DNA of 64,000 nucleotides, from positions 62,001 to 126,000 of the forward strand of contig JAVTVJ010000347.1 of the NCBI GenBank assembly GCA_034509425.1, given 5' to 3'. The notes under the pieces are model-generated. The model saw only the letters and a program-made list of their open reading frames with translations, made no database searches and was not told the origin of the DNA. The stretch comes from Eopsaltria australis (Eukaryota > Chordata > Aves > Passeriformes > Petroicidae). A program made the translations under genes and the position numbers. Below, one piece after another: positions 61,786 through 64,000 of the stretch. Position 1 is the stretch's first letter. The number at the start of each line of letters is the position of its first letter.

Positions 61786-63104
61786 CAGAAGTGCTATAAA
61801 AAGTAAAAATTCCTTTAGGTAGCAGGACAATGAAGAGGATCTAAGAAAGAAAGCCAAAAACCTTAAACTTTTTGCCTGAATTTCCTTGTAATGGCCTTAA
61901 AACACCAAATATTGAAGGAATATTCTAAGCAACAAGAAGTTGTGTTCAGCTTAAATGTTGCATTGCATGAGTTCTGAAAACAACCCAGGCCATATATTAC
62001 TGTAAAAGGTTTTAATACCATTGAGTAGCTGGAAGATTTTTTTAAGTGGAATTACAGAATTAATGTCACCAACTCCTAGAAACTTTTCACAATCTCAAAG
62101 CTGAAACTTGGACTGCTTTCGAAGCACCCACCTGAAGTGCCATTTCTGCAAATTAAATGCAGTGACAGTGACCTTATAGCAGCTGAGGTTTCAGAAGTGC
62201 AGCTCTGAGTTTCCCTGTGAAGAACCTGAGCCCATCCAAGGTGTTGAAAACCACAGGGCTCCCGAGTGTTGGTTGTGCAGGAGGCTGAGGGGCAGCACTC
62301 TCACCATGGGCTGGTACTCTCAGAGCATCCAGGTGTCACACTCCAGCTCTAACACCCCAGGCACTGCCACCAAGGCAGCTGTGGTTGGTGGCACCACTCG
62401 GACCCTTCAGGCTCCCTTCAGCTGAGCTTTAAGCTGAGCCAAGTTCAGCAGGCTGGTGGCTGAGCCACAGAGCCCCTGCTCCCCTCAGGGCACTGCCACC
62501 CTAGGGTGAAGTACTGCAAGACTGGCCAGGCCACAGGGGGTTACAAAATTCCAGGCACACCCTAAAATCTGTGACTTTTAACCCACAGCCACAGAGCTCA
62601 GTGATGGTGTATAGCAGTTACTGTGAGTGAGAGGGTGGAAGATAAAAAAACAAACCAAAAACCACTCACACAAAGAGGTGAGTAATCCTGGGTGTACAAA
62701 CTACCATCCTACACAACACACAAATATGGTGTTTGATGGGTCAGAGGTCAAAATGTTTTGCTCTGTGGCTTCATAGACAATGCAAAAGTGTAGCAGCTGG
62801 TAAGAGACAATTTCTATTATAGTTTAAAGAGAAACACACAGCAACCTCAAAGCTACAATGAGCTTGTGGGAGCAGGATGGTTCACCAGGCATGGAGGGGG
62901 CATTGTGAGAGTCAGGTCATTTCTAGCCTGGCTGGTGATCCCTGGATAGATATGTTGCTTTTCACTTTCTCAGTTACAAACTGGAGGTAGTCGTCTGTCT
63001 CTAGGGAAGTACTGTGATCAGTTTGTTCAAAATATTCAAAAAGTGCAAAATTATAAACGGTAATGAGTAGGACACTGTGTTGTTTATGAAAATACCATAA
63101 ACAG
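61786..63104. other. Intergenic / distal BAG2 3' flank, no gene recognised
   Basis: Includes a GC-richer patch at about 62.2-62.55 kb without coding signature or repeat that I recognise. Confidence 0.45.
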
Positions 63105-63537
63105 TTTATTAATTGTTTTGATTTATTGCCATGATTTGTCTTTTGTCCCCAAAGGTCTGGTTCACACACTATGTATACAGCAGAGAAAAGCTGGAATCTC
63201 ATGATAGGACAAAACAACCTTAGTTCAAAAAACCCAGGAGAATGGAGGAAAGGCTAGATTTTCAGTTTCTGTCAGTTCAGCAGAAGCACAATTACAATTT
63301 GCAATAGAGCAGTATCGACTCTACAAAGAACTGATAGCATTCCTTATTGCCAAAAAGAAAATGCCAATGCTACCAAAACCCATTAAATGCTTGCACCTCA
63401 CAATCAAAGATACTCTGGTGCGTATGGATGTGTATATACGTGTGTGCTCATACAAAGAATGTTTTTCTTGGCTTCTGTGTGCTTTTTATGGGCACTTGCT
63501 CATCCTGTAGTTTGCCAGAAGTAGCCAGGAGGATACA
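63105..63537 (-). promoter_or_regulatory. BAG2: Probable BAG2 3' UTR with clustered polyadenylation signals
   Basis: Downstream of the BAG2 stop on the minus strand, two AATAAA hexamers (TTTATT at 63122-63127 and 63105-63110 on the plus strand) lie about 410-435 nt from the stop and 12 nt apart, a reasonable 3' end. A longer UTR is possible. Confidence 0.4.
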
Positions 63538-63939
<402 letters not shown>

Positions 63940-64000
63940 TCAATCGAAAACAAGAAGATATCCTTGTTACAGACAAATACTTTCCTGTGCAAATAGCATC

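Overview
The window is vertebrate nuclear DNA and most likely comes from a bird, probably a passerine. It is AT-rich with small, spliced exons. Its recognisable interspersed repeats are CR1 LINE fragments, an ERVL-like solo LTR of the kind common in songbirds, and a SINE made of a tRNA-Ile-like head fused to a CR1-like tail. That SINE architecture is what I recall for TguSINE1 of zebra finch. There is no prokaryotic content, no CRISPR and no operon structure.

Three protein-coding genes are supported. PRIM2 (DNA primase large subunit, minus strand) runs from its CpG-rich promoter near 19.7-19.9 kb leftwards and continues off the left edge; four coding exons are visible (19722-19569, 18855-18752, 18448-18369, 12711-12591). 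RAB23 (small GTPase, plus strand) starts at a CpG island near 43.9-44.45 kb and has six coding exons between 46421 and 56670. These join in frame to a complete 237-residue protein. BAG2 (HSP70 co-chaperone, minus strand) enters from the right edge with its last coding exon at 63938-63538. BAG2 and RAB23 are convergent, RAB23 and PRIM2 divergent. As I recall, this is the same order and relative orientation as on human chromosome 6p, so the block looks like ordinary conserved synteny. The three products work in unrelated pathways: replication priming, Hedgehog/ciliary trafficking, and chaperone regulation.

Layout: 1-12.6 kb is PRIM2 intron 4, with a CR1 reverse-transcriptase fragment at 11.44-12.33 kb. 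Then come PRIM2 exons 4 to 1 and the promoter at 19.9 kb, directly abutted by a nine-copy 45-bp GC-rich minisatellite (19926-20330). The 20.3-43.85 kb interval has no supported gene and carries a retroelement cluster at 35.8-41.06 kb: a CR1 with a SINE nested in it, an ERVL-like solo LTR, and a longer LTR-like block. RAB23 occupies about 44-58 kb, with a 3'-complete CR1 in its first intron. The RAB23-BAG2 interval holds 3' UTRs and a CR1 tail.

I did not find a new biological system. The points most worth a second look are the promoter-adjacent minisatellite, the SINE-in-CR1 nest, an unexplained 56-codon open frame in the PRIM2 intron, and the CR1 copy that lacks its 3' end. Family assignments rest on reading translations against remembered protein and repeat sequences; no search was run.
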